A DNA stretch of 64,000 bases from an uncultured Kiloniellaceae bacterium (GTDB lineage Bacteria; Pseudomonadota; Alphaproteobacteria; Kiloniellales; Kiloniellaceae). This document shows, piece by piece, positions 52,304 to 61,706 of the stretch. Position 1 is the stretch's first letter. Every line of letters begins with the position of its first letter. The position numbers were made by a program, and so were the translations under genes. A model generated the notes under the pieces. It did not search any database and had not been told where the DNA came from. It saw only the letters and a program-made list of their open reading frames with translations. The DNA lies in assembly GCA_947500035.1 (NCBI GenBank), contig CANMQP010000020.1, positions 1 through 64,000 on the forward strand. The letters run 5' to 3'.

Positions 52304-53686
52304 ATGACGGGCTACAACTTCGATCGTACGATCTTGCGCGAATATGACATCCGCGGCGTGGTGGGCGAGACCTTATCAGCTGAAGACGCGCGGGCCATCG
52401 GACGCGCGTTTGGGACGATCGTGGCGCGTAAGGGAGGCACGCGGGTCTGTGTTGGCTACGACGGGCGTCTTTCATCGCCGGAGCTGGAAGCGGCTCTGGT
52501 TGAAGGACTCTGCGCGAGCGGTATGACAGCCGTGCGTGTCGGCCGTGGACCCACGCCCATGCTGTATTTTGCGACCTACGAGCTGGACGCCGACGGCGGC
52601 ATTATGATCACGGGATCGCACAACCCGTCGAATTACAACGGCTTCAAGATCATGCTTGGCAAAAAGTCGTTCTTCGGCGAGGAAATTCAGGCCATGAGCC
52701 GCCTGGCCGCTGCCGGTGATTACGAGAGCGGCGCCGGGCAAGCCGAAGATCACCCGATCTTCGATGCCTATGTAAAGCGTCTTTTGAAAGACCTCGACAT
52801 GGGCGGCAAAGCCCTGTCAATCGCCTGGGATGCCGGTAACGGCGCCGCCGGCGAAGTCATGTCGGAGCTCTGTAAGAAGATCCCCGGCCAGCACAGATTG
52901 CTGAACGAAGTGATCGACGGTACCTTCCCGGCTCACCATCCGGATCCGACGGTGCCCGAGAACCTGGTGCAGCTTCAGGAGGCCGTTGCCGAGGGGAACT
53001 GCGATCTTGGCATCGCGTTTGATGGCGACGGCGACCGGATTGGCCTGATCGACGGGCAGGGCAGAATTCTCTGGGGTGACCAGATCATGCTGCTTCTGGC
53101 GCGTGACGTCCTGAGAGAGCGGCCTGGCAGCACGATCATTGCCGACGTCAAGGCCAGTCAGGTCCTGTTCGACGAGATCGCTCGCGCGGGCGGAAAGCCG
53201 GTCATGTGGAAAACCGGCCATTCTCTGATCAAGACCAAGATGATCGAGACCGACGCGCCTTTTGCTGGTGAGATGTCTGCGCATCTCTTCTTCGCGGATC
53301 GTTTCTATGGCTTTGACGATGCGCTCTATGCGGCTGTCCGCCTGCTTAACATTGTCAGCCGGTCGTCAGAGACTCTAGCGGAGTATCGGGATTCCCTGCC
53401 GCAGGTGGTCAATACGCCGGAAATCCGCTTCCCCTGTTCGGAAGACCGGAAAGTGCCAGTGATCTCAGAGGTCAAAAGCCGCCTCGCGGCCAATGGCGCC
53501 GACGTGAACGATATCGATGGTGTGCGCGTCCGGACCGAGGACGGCTGGTGGCTTCTGCGGGCGTCGAATACGCAGGATGTCCTGGTGGCCCGGTGTGAAG
53601 CCAATGATGAATCCGGACTGGCGCGTCTTAAATTGGCTGTTGCCGCGCAAATCTCGGCAAGTGGACTGGAAGTCCCTGACTTTTAG
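52304..53686 (+). CDS. Phosphomannomutase/phosphoglucomutase
   Basis: 460 aa alpha-D-phosphohexomutase. The phosphoserine loop is [16 protein letters not shown], the metal-binding loop [11 protein letters not shown], the sugar-specificity loop GEMSAHLFF, and the C-terminal phosphate-binding [14 protein letters not shown]. It converts hexose 6-phosphates to 1-phosphates, feeding galU and possibly GDP-mannose synthesis. The start lies three bases past the ugd stop; its ATG follows directly. Confidence 0.95.
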   Translation: MTGYNFDRTILREYDIRGVVGETLSAEDARAIGRAFGTIVARKGGTRVCVGYDGRLSSPELEAALVEGLCASGMTAVRVGRGPTPMLYFATYELDADGGIMITGSHNPSNYNGFKIMLGKKSFFGEEIQAMSRLAAAGDYESGAGQAEDHPIFDAYVKRLLKDLDMGGKALSIAWDAGNGAAGEVMSELCKKIPGQHRLLNEVIDGTFPAHHPDPTVPENLVQLQEAVAEGNCDLGIAFDGDGDRIGLIDGQGRILWGDQIMLLLARDVLRERPGSTIIADVKASQVLFDEIARAGGKPVMWKTGHSLIKTKMIETDAPFAGEMSAHLFFADRFYGFDDALYAAVRLLNIVSRSSETLAEYRDSLPQVVNTPEIRFPCSEDRKVPVISEVKSRLAANGADVNDIDGVRVRTEDGWWLLRASNTQDVLVARCEANDESGLARLKLAVAAQISASGLEVPDF

Positions 53687-53889
53687 TCTGCGGGAGGCGT
53701 CATGAAGATACGCCTGTTTTAGTTGAGCGACACTTGTTCTGACTGCGTAAAGTTGTTTTTTAACGCTTGTTTATACGTCTAGCAGTAGACTTGCGCCCTT
53801 CAAAGTCTGTGTCTGGAGGTTGGTTTGTCTTTCCACGGTACATGTGAAAAACGACCCCTCCGGAAGATTTAAGGCCTGGGTGGGATGTC

Positions 53890-55281
53890 ATGGCGCGCAG
53901 CAAAGACAATTCAGTGAGTTTGGTCGACCGTTTCGCACAAGATGCCGGAAATCTGAGCATCGAAATTGTCGACGTCGCCAGCAATGTGGAAGACGTGACT
54001 GCCAAGGTCGCCCGGCAGGTCGAGGCTTTCAATGCGCTTCTGCAGTCGGCGGGCGCGGTCAATGAAAGCAACCGGCGCATCGCGGAGACCGCGGAAAATG
54101 CAAAGAAGCTGAGCGCTGGTGCCGTCACCGAGACGGAGAGTTCGCGCAACCGCGTCGAGACATCTCTTTCTGAGATTCGTGAGCTTGTTGACGCCGTCAC
54201 GCGGATCGAAAGCCGATTGAGCGGTCTGCAGGAAGCCGTCACACCGATTGCAACGATCGCTGCGGGTATCGAGGCGATTGCCAAACAAACCAACCTTCTG
54301 GCCTTAAACGCGACAATCGAAGCGGCCCGTGCCGGAGATGCCGGCAAGGGCTTTGCTGTTGTCGCCGGCGAGGTCAAGCTTCTGGCTCAGCAGACCAGCA
54401 ATGCGACGGCGGAGATCCATGCCTCCGTTGGCGAGCTCACCCGTCAAGCGGCGACCCTGGTGGAGGAGGGCGCAGCCGCGACGAAGCGGGCGGAATCGGT
54501 GCGGGAGGGAACCGAGTCCATTGGCGAAGTGATGTCTTCGGTGGGCGACGCCATGAACCGCATGGGGGAAGGCACGGCCGATATCGCCTCGGGCGCGGCA
54601 GAGATCGAATCCCTCTGCGGCGGCTTCGTCAACACGCTTGGGGACATGGCGGTCGGTGTCGAGGAATCGGGAGCGACCCTCACTGAAGCGCGGGACCGGA
54701 TCAATCGTTTGATCGATGTAACCGAGGGATTGATCAGCATCTCGGCCAACGCCGAAGAGAATACCCTCGACCGGCCTTTTGTCGAGAAGGTTCAGGAAAC
54801 CGCAGGCACCATCAGCCGTCTCTTCGAAGAGGCCGTCGATGCGGGAGAGATCAGTCTTGGCGATTTCATGGACCGGAGTTATCGGCCGATTGCCAATACC
54901 GACCCTGAACAGTTGATGGCCAAGTTCACCGATCTTACGGACCGCTTGCTGCCCGGGGTCCAGGAACCGCTGTTGGACTTCGATGAACGGGTCGTGTTCT
55001 GCGCAGCCATCGACGACAACGGTTATTTGCCAACTCATAATAAGAAGTTTGCGCAGCCCCAGAGCGATGATCCGGTTTGGAATGCTGCGCACTGCCGCAG
55101 CCGGCGGATTTTCGATGATCGCGTGGGATTGCGGGCCGGCCGGAATACCGAGCCCTTTTTGCTTCAGACCTACCGCCGCGACATGGGGGGCGGGACCTTC
55201 GTACTCATGAATGATGTCTCAGCCCCGATCACCGTGAAGGGCAGGCATTGGGGTGCGGTGCGCTTGGCCTACAAGGTGTGA
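53890..55281 (+). CDS. Cytoplasmic methyl-accepting chemotaxis protein
   Basis: 463 aa with no membrane span or signal peptide. The MCP signalling hairpin is around residue 135-160 ([33 protein letters not shown]), flanked by coiled coils. The C-terminal ~120 residues ([20 protein letters not shown] then [18 protein letters not shown]) form a sensory module placed after the signalling tip, the reverse of the usual order. It would sense a cytoplasmic cue and signal to CheA. There is no chemotaxis operon in the window. Start ATG at 53890 lacks a strong ribosome site. Confidence 0.9.
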   Translation: MARSKDNSVSLVDRFAQDAGNLSIEIVDVASNVEDVTAKVARQVEAFNALLQSAGAVNESNRRIAETAENAKKLSAGAVTETESSRNRVETSLSEIRELVDAVTRIESRLSGLQEAVTPIATIAAGIEAIAKQTNLLALNATIEAARAGDAGKGFAVVAGEVKLLAQQTSNATAEIHASVGELTRQAATLVEEGAAATKRAESVREGTESIGEVMSSVGDAMNRMGEGTADIASGAAEIESLCGGFVNTLGDMAVGVEESGATLTEARDRINRLIDVTEGLISISANAEENTLDRPFVEKVQETAGTISRLFEEAVDAGEISLGDFMDRSYRPIANTDPEQLMAKFTDLTDRLLPGVQEPLLDFDERVVFCAAIDDNGYLPTHNKKFAQPQSDDPVWNAAHCRSRRIFDDRVGLRAGRNTEPFLLQTYRRDMGGGTFVLMNDVSAPITVKGRHWGAVRLAYKV

Positions 55282-55445
55282 TGGCGTCCGACCTGGATGT
55301 CTGATTGAGGTTTGCGAACGGGCCCAGAGAACTTGAAATCCGCAACATCTGCACCCCGAAGCATACCCAAAATGCACTGTGCGGTGCAGGCGTTTGCCGT
55401 ACTGCTGTGGCCTTTCTGAGCGGCTGAGCTCGAAGAAACTCGTTT

Positions 55446-56696
55446 TTAGCTGCTTCCGGGCGGCACAACCACGCAGTTGAAGGACATGTAGGTCAACTGC
55501 CGGCAGGCTTCACGTGCACCGGCTTCGTTCAATTCACCAAGCCGCGCCCGAAAGAGCGTGCCCTGAAGGCCGTCCACCGACAATACGGAAATCGGCTTAG
55601 CGCTGAGGATTTGCGGCACGCTATGCGCAGCGAGGGCGGCAGCCTGTTTCGCAGGTGCGGGCTTGCTGAATGCGCCGACTTGAACACCCCAGTTTCCGGG
55701 GCTGAAGGATGGGATCGTGCCCGCCTGTTTCCTGGCATTGTTGGCATTCAAAGCAAGTGGAGCCGCAGCAGTGACGACAGGTAAACCGCTGGCCGGGTCC
55801 GTTGCTCTTGGAAGTGGCGTACCTGAGGCAGCAAGGGCAAGCTGTGTTGCGGTCGGCTTGCGCCGGGGCACAGGCGGCGTGCTTGCAATGCGCAACTCGG
55901 CGAGCTTGGTGAAGCTGCGGTCAAGAAGCTTCTTGATGTGCTTGTCGCGCGAACGCGATGTCCGGCCGCCGAAGACCACGGCGATCAGCCTGCGGTTGTT
56001 GCGTTTCACCGAAGCAACAAGATTGAACCCGGAAGCGCGGATGTAGCCGGTCTTGATGCCGTCCGTGCCTTCGTAGTTCTTGAGCAGCTTGTTGTGGTTC
56101 CGATAGGTCCGGCCCGCATAGGTGAAGGACTTGGTCGAGAAATACTTGTAATAGCCCGGGAAGTCGTTCAGGAGCGCCTGCGCCAGCTTCGACATGTCCC
56201 GTGCCGTGCTCAACTGCCCGCGGTTCGGCAGTCCGGATGCATTGCGGAACTGGGTGCGCTTCATCCCCAGGGCATGAGCCCGCTCGGTCATCATGCGGGC
56301 GAAGGTGGTTTCCTTGCCGCCCAAAGCTTCCGCCATGACGACGGCAGCGTCATTCGCGGATTTGGTCACCAGCGCCAGGATCACATCCTTGGCCTTGATC
56401 GTGCGCCCGGCCTTGAGACCGAGTTTCGACGGGGGCATGCCTGCAGCGCGCCGGGAAACCTTGAGTTTCTGATCAAGGGTAAGAGTGCCCTTCTCCAGCG
56501 CTTCGAACGCCATGTAGAGGGTCATCATCTTCGTGAGGGACGCGGGATAGTTGCGCGTGTCCTGATTTGCGCCGTGCAACACCTGGCCTGTTTCGGCGTC
56601 AATCACGATCGAGGCATAGCGTGCCTCAGCGATAACAGGCGCGGTAAGCAATGCTACCGCGATAACCATAAAACCGAATAGTCGCCGCACGTCCAT
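55446..56696 (-). CDS. D-alanyl-D-alanine carboxypeptidase with SPOR domain
   Basis: 416 aa penicillin-binding protein of the PBP5/6 class. Signal peptide MDVRRLFGFMVIAVALLTAP. The catalytic motifs are SLTK (S53, K56), SAN (in TKSANDAAVVMAEA) and KTG (in GIKTGYIRASG). A Pro/Ala-rich linker (~270-335) leads to a C-terminal SPOR domain (NWGVQVGAFSKPAPAKQAA) that binds denuded glycan at the septum. It trims pentapeptide stems in the periplasm. ATG at 56696 is chosen to start the signal peptide. Divergent from the lipoprotein gene at 56895. Confidence 0.94.
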   Translation of the reverse strand: MDVRRLFGFMVIAVALLTAPVIAEARYASIVIDAETGQVLHGANQDTRNYPASLTKMMTLYMAFEALEKGTLTLDQKLKVSRRAAGMPPSKLGLKAGRTIKAKDVILALVTKSANDAAVVMAEALGGKETTFARMMTERAHALGMKRTQFRNASGLPNRGQLSTARDMSKLAQALLNDFPGYYKYFSTKSFTYAGRTYRNHNKLLKNYEGTDGIKTGYIRASGFNLVASVKRNNRRLIAVVFGGRTSRSRDKHIKKLLDRSFTKLAELRIASTPPVPRRKPTATQLALAASGTPLPRATDPASGLPVVTAAAPLALNANNARKQAGTIPSFSPGNWGVQVGAFSKPAPAKQAAALAAHSVPQILSAKPISVLSVDGLQGTLFRARLGELNEAGAREACRQLTYMSFNCVVVPPGSS

Positions 56697-56831
56697 CCCC
56701 AAGAGTCTGAAATTACTGACTGTTCTGCAAAAGCGCAAAGGTTAATCCCTAAGTTTAAACCATATGCCCATGATTCTAATTAAACTTTAGGGATTTGACG
56801 AGTCTCTGTCTAGAAGGATAATGCCAGCCTT

Positions 56832-56868
56832 CTTGAAATGTGGTTAAAATTAACCTCATATTTTCAAG
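56832..56868. promoter_or_regulatory. Nested inverted repeat in the lipoprotein gene leader
   Basis: GGTTAAAATTAACC (56842-56855) is a perfect dyad with a 2-nt centre. CTTGAAA (56832-56838) and TTTCAAG (56862-56868) form an outer arm. It lies 27 bp upstream of the ATG at 56895, so it could act as an operator or a 5' leader hairpin. Confidence 0.45.
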
Positions 56869-56894
56869 GATCAAACACTGGAGGCACCTTGGTT

Positions 56895-57635
56895 ATGGGA
56901 CGCAACACTACGCCGCACCGCGGGGTTGTTTCCAGCTCTTTAGGCATTGCAGCCGTGCTGCTTCTGGGGGCTCTGTCAGCTTGTACCTACCGTGGGCAGA
57001 TCGACCGGCCTTTTACGCAGAAAGTAACCTGGTTCAGCTATTTGAACGGCGATGATATCCGCGCACGCTGCCAACCAGGCAGCGGCTTCGAATACCGGCT
57101 GATCTACAACGGCCGCTACGATGAGCAAATCCGCAGCTATGAAATGGTCGATGACGGGACTGGCGGGGCACGCCTGACCTCACGGGTGCAGGAGGGGATC
57201 GGCATTGACGTCACGAGGCTCTCGGTGACCAATCCTTTGAAGAAGAACGCCTGGACCAAGGCAGAGCGCGTTCTTACGACCGACGAACGCATTCAATTCG
57301 AGAATGCTCTGGAGGCCAGCGGTGCGGGCCGTGCGACTTCCGAGGGGCTTCGCCTCTTCTCCGGTGAGTTTTACTGGCTTGCGAACATCTGTCACGACGG
57401 CGTTTTTGTCTTCAACGCCTGGCGCTACCCGTCGGACCGTTATGGCGAGTTGAAGTTTCCTGAACTTCTGCTGGCCATGGATGAAACCGGTGTCGCGTTC
57501 AATCCACCGCGTTACATCCCCGCGGCCGAGCGGATCCAGGCGAACGACTCGCATCCGGATCGACGGGAATACAACACCACGTTCAACGTTGAGGTTGGCG
57601 AGAACGGTCTGAAGGGCGCCGCAGGCAGGATCTGA
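56895..57635 (+). CDS. Lipoprotein of unknown function
   Basis: 246 aa. The signal sequence ends with a good lipobox, LLGALSAC, placing the lipidated cysteine at residue 30. The mature part has no family I recognise; it contains aromatic-rich segments (FEYRLIYNGRYDEQIRSYEM, GEFYWLANICHDGVFVFNAW). GGAGG lies 10 nt before the ATG. It is alone on its strand, convergent with the Anbu gene (26 bp apart). Confidence 0.82.
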   Translation: MGRNTTPHRGVVSSSLGIAAVLLLGALSACTYRGQIDRPFTQKVTWFSYLNGDDIRARCQPGSGFEYRLIYNGRYDEQIRSYEMVDDGTGGARLTSRVQEGIGIDVTRLSVTNPLKKNAWTKAERVLTTDERIQFENALEASGAGRATSEGLRLFSGEFYWLANICHDGVFVFNAWRYPSDRYGELKFPELLLAMDETGVAFNPPRYIPAAERIQANDSHPDRREYNTTFNVEVGENGLKGAAGRI

Positions 57636-57661
57636 GTCACGCGCGGCTTTGAGCGCGGCGA

Positions 57662-58465
57662 TCAGTCGTCCGAGACCAGTTTGAGCCGTTTGGGGTCGTG
57701 TTCCGGCACAAGCCGCTCGGCCCAGGGACCATCGGGCATTTCATTGGCAAGCTGCTTGAGATGCTCGTTCCACCAGACGCGTTGATCGCGAAGGTCGTCA
57801 TAGTCGTAATGCGCCTGGCGCCAGCCGGAATCTTTGCTGGAGAGCGTCAGGACGTCGATCGGAAAGCCGACGTCCGCGGCCGAGAGCCGGGTCGAATCAA
57901 ACGAAAGGTAGGCGAGCTTGAGGGCCGTCAGCATGGAGGTCTCGTAGGTGAGCCCCCTATCGAGTATTGGTTTGCCGTAGGCTGTGGAGCCGATCGATAA
58001 GTAGGGGGTCCGCTGCCCGATCTCGATCCAATTACCCTCGGGATAGACCAGATAGGCGGTTGGTGTGGCGTCGTCGCTCAGCTGACCGGCGACGATGGCA
58101 TGGAGGTTGAAGCTGAGTTCAGATTCGGAAATCGCGCTACGATCTTCCTCGGCGACCTGCCGAAGGGATCTGGAGTAGATGGCGACCGCATCGAGCATGC
58201 TGCGGAGTTTTGGAGCGTCGGGGGATTTTAGGTCCCGGTCCAGATAAGACAGGGTCTTGTCGCGCAGTGACCGGAGACCTGACGTCATGACGCTGAAGGC
58301 TTGTTTGCCCGGCAGTGCTGCTCCGGGGGCGGTCGCCGCGGTGTTTTGCGTTGGGCCGTGAAGAGACACTTTGCTGGCATTGGTGACCTGATTGCCACTG
58401 GTAATGCGGCCGTCGGCGAGGAGTAACAGGCCTTCTTCTACCTTAATGGCCAGGCAATAGGTCAT
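57662..58465 (-). CDS. Proteasome-like Anbu peptidase
   Basis: 267 aa Ntn-hydrolase-fold protein. It begins MTYCLAIKVEEGLLLLADGR, as Anbu/HslV-like proteins do with a threonine nucleophile at position 2, and continues through YLSIGSTAYGKPILDRGLTY. Anbu assembles into open-ring oligomers in other bacteria. Usually it sits in an operon with alpha-E protein, transglutaminase and ATP-grasp genes; none is present here. A low-complexity insert (QNTAATAPGAALPGK) interrupts the N-terminal part. It is divergent from the phasin gene. Confidence 0.85.
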   Translation of the reverse strand: MTYCLAIKVEEGLLLLADGRITSGNQVTNASKVSLHGPTQNTAATAPGAALPGKQAFSVMTSGLRSLRDKTLSYLDRDLKSPDAPKLRSMLDAVAIYSRSLRQVAEEDRSAISESELSFNLHAIVAGQLSDDATPTAYLVYPEGNWIEIGQRTPYLSIGSTAYGKPILDRGLTYETSMLTALKLAYLSFDSTRLSAADVGFPIDVLTLSSKDSGWRQAHYDYDDLRDQRVWWNEHLKQLANEMPDGPWAERLVPEHDPKRLKLVSDD

Positions 58466-58719
58466 ATCTTCGTCCGTCAGATCCCAGGGTTTTTAGTCCG
58501 AACCGCGCGAATCCAAACCTGCTCAGAGGCGGATACGCAGACACAAGCTTTGGACTGAACCACTGCGTCAGTCGAGTCCAAAAAATGATTTACGCGTTTT
58601 TTATGTGCAGTTTTTTGCTGCAACCGCGAGATCTTTCACAATTATGGTTAAAAAACTGTAACCAAAAACGACGTACGATCCTTTTTGTTGCATGGAAAAA
58701 CGATCGTATTTCATGAAAA

Positions 58720-58790
58720 TGCTGCACTGCAAAATATTTCTTGACACGAGAGAAGCGTTAACTATCTTACACCTGTGTTGCACTGCAACA
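58720..58790 (+). promoter_or_regulatory. Phasin promoter flanked by PhaR-like TGCACTGCA sites
   Basis: A sigma70-like promoter is TTGACA (58741-58746), 16 nt, TATCTT (58763-58768). The 9-mer TGCACTGCA occurs twice: at 58723-58731 just upstream of -35, and at 58779-58787 within the palindrome TGTTGCACTGCAACA (58776-58790) at the expected transcription start. TTGCTGCAA at 58615-58623 is another symmetrical TGC-type site. These match the TGC-rich inverted sites bound by PhaR repressors of PHA genes. Confidence 0.75.
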
Positions 58791-58896
58791 TTCCGAAATT
58801 TGGAGAATTGAACCGGACGTTTTTTGCGTGCGGTTGTAGTGAGCTACATGGCGGCACGCGCCATGCATTTATCACCTGGATCTTAGGAGTTTAAAG

Positions 58897-59439
58897 ATGG
58901 CTGTTAAGAAGACGACCGCTTCCACCACCGCGAAAGAAGCGACCAAATCCGCAGAAGCTGCAGTCTCTGCAGGTAAAGAAGTTGTAGAATCCGTCGTGAA
59001 GGCCGGCTCGGAAGCCGCTGCCAAGGGTTACGAGCAAGCGGTTGCCATGACCAAGGAGCAGGTCGAGCGCACGTCCAGCGCCGTATTTCAGGGTTACGAC
59101 GAGATCGCCACTCTGGGCAAAGACAACATCGACGCTTGCGTCGAGAGCAGCAACATTGTTGCCAAGGGTTTCGAAGACCTCAGCAAGGCTTGGATGAGCT
59201 TCGCACAAAGCTCCATGGACGCGCAGGTTGCGATCTCCAAGGAGCTGCTGGGCGTGAAGACTTTCCGTGAGGCTGTCGATATGCAGACCTCTTACACCAA
59301 GAGCAGCTTCGACACGGCAATGGCAGAAAGCGCGAAATTGACCGAACTTTCGGTCAAGGTTGCCAATGCGGCCATGACCCCGATCCAGGATCGCGTCAAT
59401 GTCATGACCGACAAGCTGTTGAAGCCTGTCGCTGCATAA
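58897..59439 (+). CDS. Phasin family protein (PHA granule-associated)
   Basis: 180 aa, almost entirely helical. Ala/Lys/Thr-rich N-terminus, then the phasin_2-type core (YEQAVAMTKEQVERTSSAVF, ACVESSNIVAKGFEDLSKAW, YTKSSFDTAMAESAKLTELS). Phasins coat polyhydroxyalkanoate granules and keep them small. The promoter carries PhaR-like sites and the gene ends in a clear terminator, so it is a stand-alone, highly regulated unit. AGGAG lies 9 nt before the ATG. Confidence 0.94.
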   Translation: MAVKKTTASTTAKEATKSAEAAVSAGKEVVESVVKAGSEAAAKGYEQAVAMTKEQVERTSSAVFQGYDEIATLGKDNIDACVESSNIVAKGFEDLSKAWMSFAQSSMDAQVAISKELLGVKTFREAVDMQTSYTKSSFDTAMAESAKLTELSVKVANAAMTPIQDRVNVMTDKLLKPVAA

Positions 59440-59462
59440 GCGACAGACGTTCGAGCCAAATA

Positions 59463-59491
59463 AACCCGGCGGTCCAACCGCCGGGTTTTTT
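59463..59491. terminator. Bidirectional terminator between phasin and serB
   Basis: AACCCGGCGG (59463-59472), loop TCCAA, CCGCCGGGTT (59478-59487), then T residues to 59491. A second T-rich run (TTTATTT) appears when read on the minus strand, so it can serve both convergent genes. Confidence 0.88.
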
Positions 59492-59514
59492 GTTGGCCGG
59501 TTCAAGGCCGGGGG

Positions 59515-60411
59515 TCAGCTCTTGAACTCCTCCCGGCGATAGCCCTGGAAGTAGAGCAGGGCGGACAGATCTCCATGGTCGATCTGAAAGGCTGCGGCCT
59601 CGCGCACAACCGCTTTCCCGTGATAAGCCGCACCGAGACCCGCAACGGTCAGCATGGCGAGATCGTTCGCGCCGTCACCAACCGCGCACACCGCTTGACT
59701 GTCGATGCCCTGCTGGCGAGCCAGGTCTTCCAGCGCTTCCTGTTTTGCCTCGCGCCCCAGGATCGGTTCCGTCACCCGCCCGGTCAAACGTCCGTCCTCG
59801 ATGACCAGCTCATTGGCGCGGTCTTCATGGAAGCCGCAAAGATCACGGATCTGAGACGTAAAGAAGGTAAAGCCACCAGATACCAGGGCGGTGTGGGCGC
59901 TGTGCGCGCGCATGGTTTGCACCAGCTCCCGCGCGCCCGGGTTCAGAGTCATCAGCTTGCTGAGGCCATGCAGGTGCGCTTCGGGCACATCCTTTAATAG
60001 CGCCACTCTGCTGCGCAGGGAGTCTTCAAACGCCAGCTCTCCCGCCATCGCCCGTTTGGTAATCTCGGCGATCTTGGGACCGATCCCCAGAACCTCGGCG
60101 AGCTCGTCGATCATTTCCTGTGCGATGATGGTGGATTCCATGTCGGCGACCAGGAGCGCTTTGCGGCGCCCTTCGGCTTTCTGTAGCGCGTGATCAATCG
60201 CGAGACCTGAGAGATGTGGCCCCACAGTTTGCCTTGCCGCCTCGATTTCCAGGTTGTCGAAGGCCAGATCGCAGGCGTGCCCCTTTGCCAGCCAATCGGG
60301 GGCAGCGACAGCTGCTCCGGCTGCTGTGAGGGCCTGTTGCAGCGTTTCAACCGTTGAGGTTTCGAAAGGTGCCGTATCGGACCCGGCGACCAGGGTGAGT
60401 ACATTGAACAT
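59515..60411 (-). CDS. serB: Phosphoserine phosphatase
   Basis: 298 aa HAD-family enzyme making serine from phosphoserine. The DxDxT nucleophile motif appears as ADMESTII, with glutamate in place of the second aspartate; the family motif GGFTFF and the metal-binding GDGANDLAML are normal. An N-terminal ACT-like region (~1-80) precedes the catalytic domain. ATG at 60411 chosen. Divergent from miaA. Confidence 0.92.
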   Translation of the reverse strand: MFNVLTLVAGSDTAPFETSTVETLQQALTAAGAAVAAPDWLAKGHACDLAFDNLEIEAARQTVGPHLSGLAIDHALQKAEGRRKALLVADMESTIIAQEMIDELAEVLGIGPKIAEITKRAMAGELAFEDSLRSRVALLKDVPEAHLHGLSKLMTLNPGARELVQTMRAHSAHTALVSGGFTFFTSQIRDLCGFHEDRANELVIEDGRLTGRVTEPILGREAKQEALEDLARQQGIDSQAVCAVGDGANDLAMLTVAGLGAAYHGKAVVREAAAFQIDHGDLSALLYFQGYRREEFKS

Positions 60412-60541
60412 GAGGCCGGTATAGCGTCCGGGTCCTCGGGAGTTCAAGCCATAAGCTCGTTAACGCTGCAGGTGTCGCGATTGCGCTGCAGGGGCAGACT
60501 TGATACCTCAATGCGGTCTACAGGAAGAAGTCCGAAGCTTA

Positions 60542-61546
60542 ATGTCCGTTCAGCCCGACCAGAGTGAGAACCTCGAATGCCTGCGCAACGCCTTGGCGAA
60601 GCGGCCGGTTGTATTGGTTGGCGGTCCTACTGCCAGCGGCAAGTCCGGTCTTGCGGCGGATGTCGCGGCGGCCTTCAACGGCGTTGTCATCAATGCGGAC
60701 TCAATGCAGGTCTACCGGGAACTCGACATCGTTACTGCACGGCCCGGTACAGACGAGTTGAGCAAAGCGCCGCACCGGCTCTATGGCGTTTTATCTGGCG
60801 CGGAGCGCTGCTCGGCGGCGCGCTGGCGTGAGCTGGCTCTGGCCGAAATCGAGGCGGCCTTCGAAGCGGGACGACTTCCGGTCGTCGTTGGCGGGACCGG
60901 TCTTTATCTGCGAACGCTCGAGGAGGGCCTGGCGCCGGTGCCAGAGATATCCGAGGACATCCGCCGGCAGACCTGGCGACATTTCGAACAGGTCGGGGCA
61001 GACGCCTTCCATCGCGAACTGGCGGAGCGCGATCCGGAGATGGCAGGGCGTTTGAATGTCGGAGATACGCAAAGGCTGCTTCGGGCCTGGGAGGTCTTCG
61101 CGGCGACCGGAACGTCGCTTGCCGCGTGGCAGGCCCGTCAAGCTGAGAGTGCCGCGCAATTGGATCCTGGATTGTCTTTGCTGAAACTTGCCGTCGTTCC
61201 GCCACGCGAGGTGATCTACGAGCGTTGCGACGCGCGCTTCGAAGCCATGGCCGCCGAGGGGGCGATCGAGGAGGTCGAGGCTCTCCTAAAGCTCGGCCTC
61301 GATCCCGCCCTTCCGGTCATGAAAGCCATCGGCGTGCGGGAGTTCGGGGCCTATCTGGCGGAGGAACTCAGCCTGGAAGCCGCAATTTCCAAGGCTCAGC
61401 AAGAGACGCGGCGCTATGCGAAACGGCAAATGACATGGCTGAGGAATCAGTATGCTTCTAAAAACGTCATCGAAACGCAATATTCGGAAAGTTTAGGTCC
61501 GAAAATATTTAATATTATTCGTCAGTATCTGTTGACCCTGCCTTAA
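60542..61546 (+). CDS. miaA: tRNA dimethylallyltransferase
   Basis: 334 aa. P-loop GPTASGKSGLAADVA, the conserved INADSMQVYRELDIVTARP and VVGGTGLYLRTLEEGL regions, and the C-terminal EVIYERCDARFEAM are intact. It transfers the dimethylallyl group to A37 of tRNAs reading UNN codons. ATG at 60542 chosen; earlier in-frame codons add a non-conserved leader. It is followed by ilvB after 160 bp. Confidence 0.95.
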   Translation: MSVQPDQSENLECLRNALAKRPVVLVGGPTASGKSGLAADVAAAFNGVVINADSMQVYRELDIVTARPGTDELSKAPHRLYGVLSGAERCSAARWRELALAEIEAAFEAGRLPVVVGGTGLYLRTLEEGLAPVPEISEDIRRQTWRHFEQVGADAFHRELAERDPEMAGRLNVGDTQRLLRAWEVFAATGTSLAAWQARQAESAAQLDPGLSLLKLAVVPPREVIYERCDARFEAMAAEGAIEEVEALLKLGLDPALPVMKAIGVREFGAYLAEELSLEAAISKAQQETRRYAKRQMTWLRNQYASKNVIETQYSESLGPKIFNIIRQYLLTLP

Positions 61547-61706
61547 CGACCGGCTAGGGTGCGCGCCTCTTCGCCAAAAGCTTGGCGTCGATGGCTTTTG
61601 CTTGGCCAAATGCCCGGATTTGCTGCCTGATTTTGCTACGATCCGGTCTCAGTGCATCCGTCAGGCAAAGCAAGAGATAAACATGCCGATTTAAAGGATT
61701 TGAGAA

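Noticed and set aside
61572-61587. CGCCAA/TTGGCG hairpin between miaA and ilvB as a terminator or attenuator
   Set aside because: The stem is only 6 bp, no T-run follows directly, and no leader peptide rich in Ile, Leu or Val codons was found.
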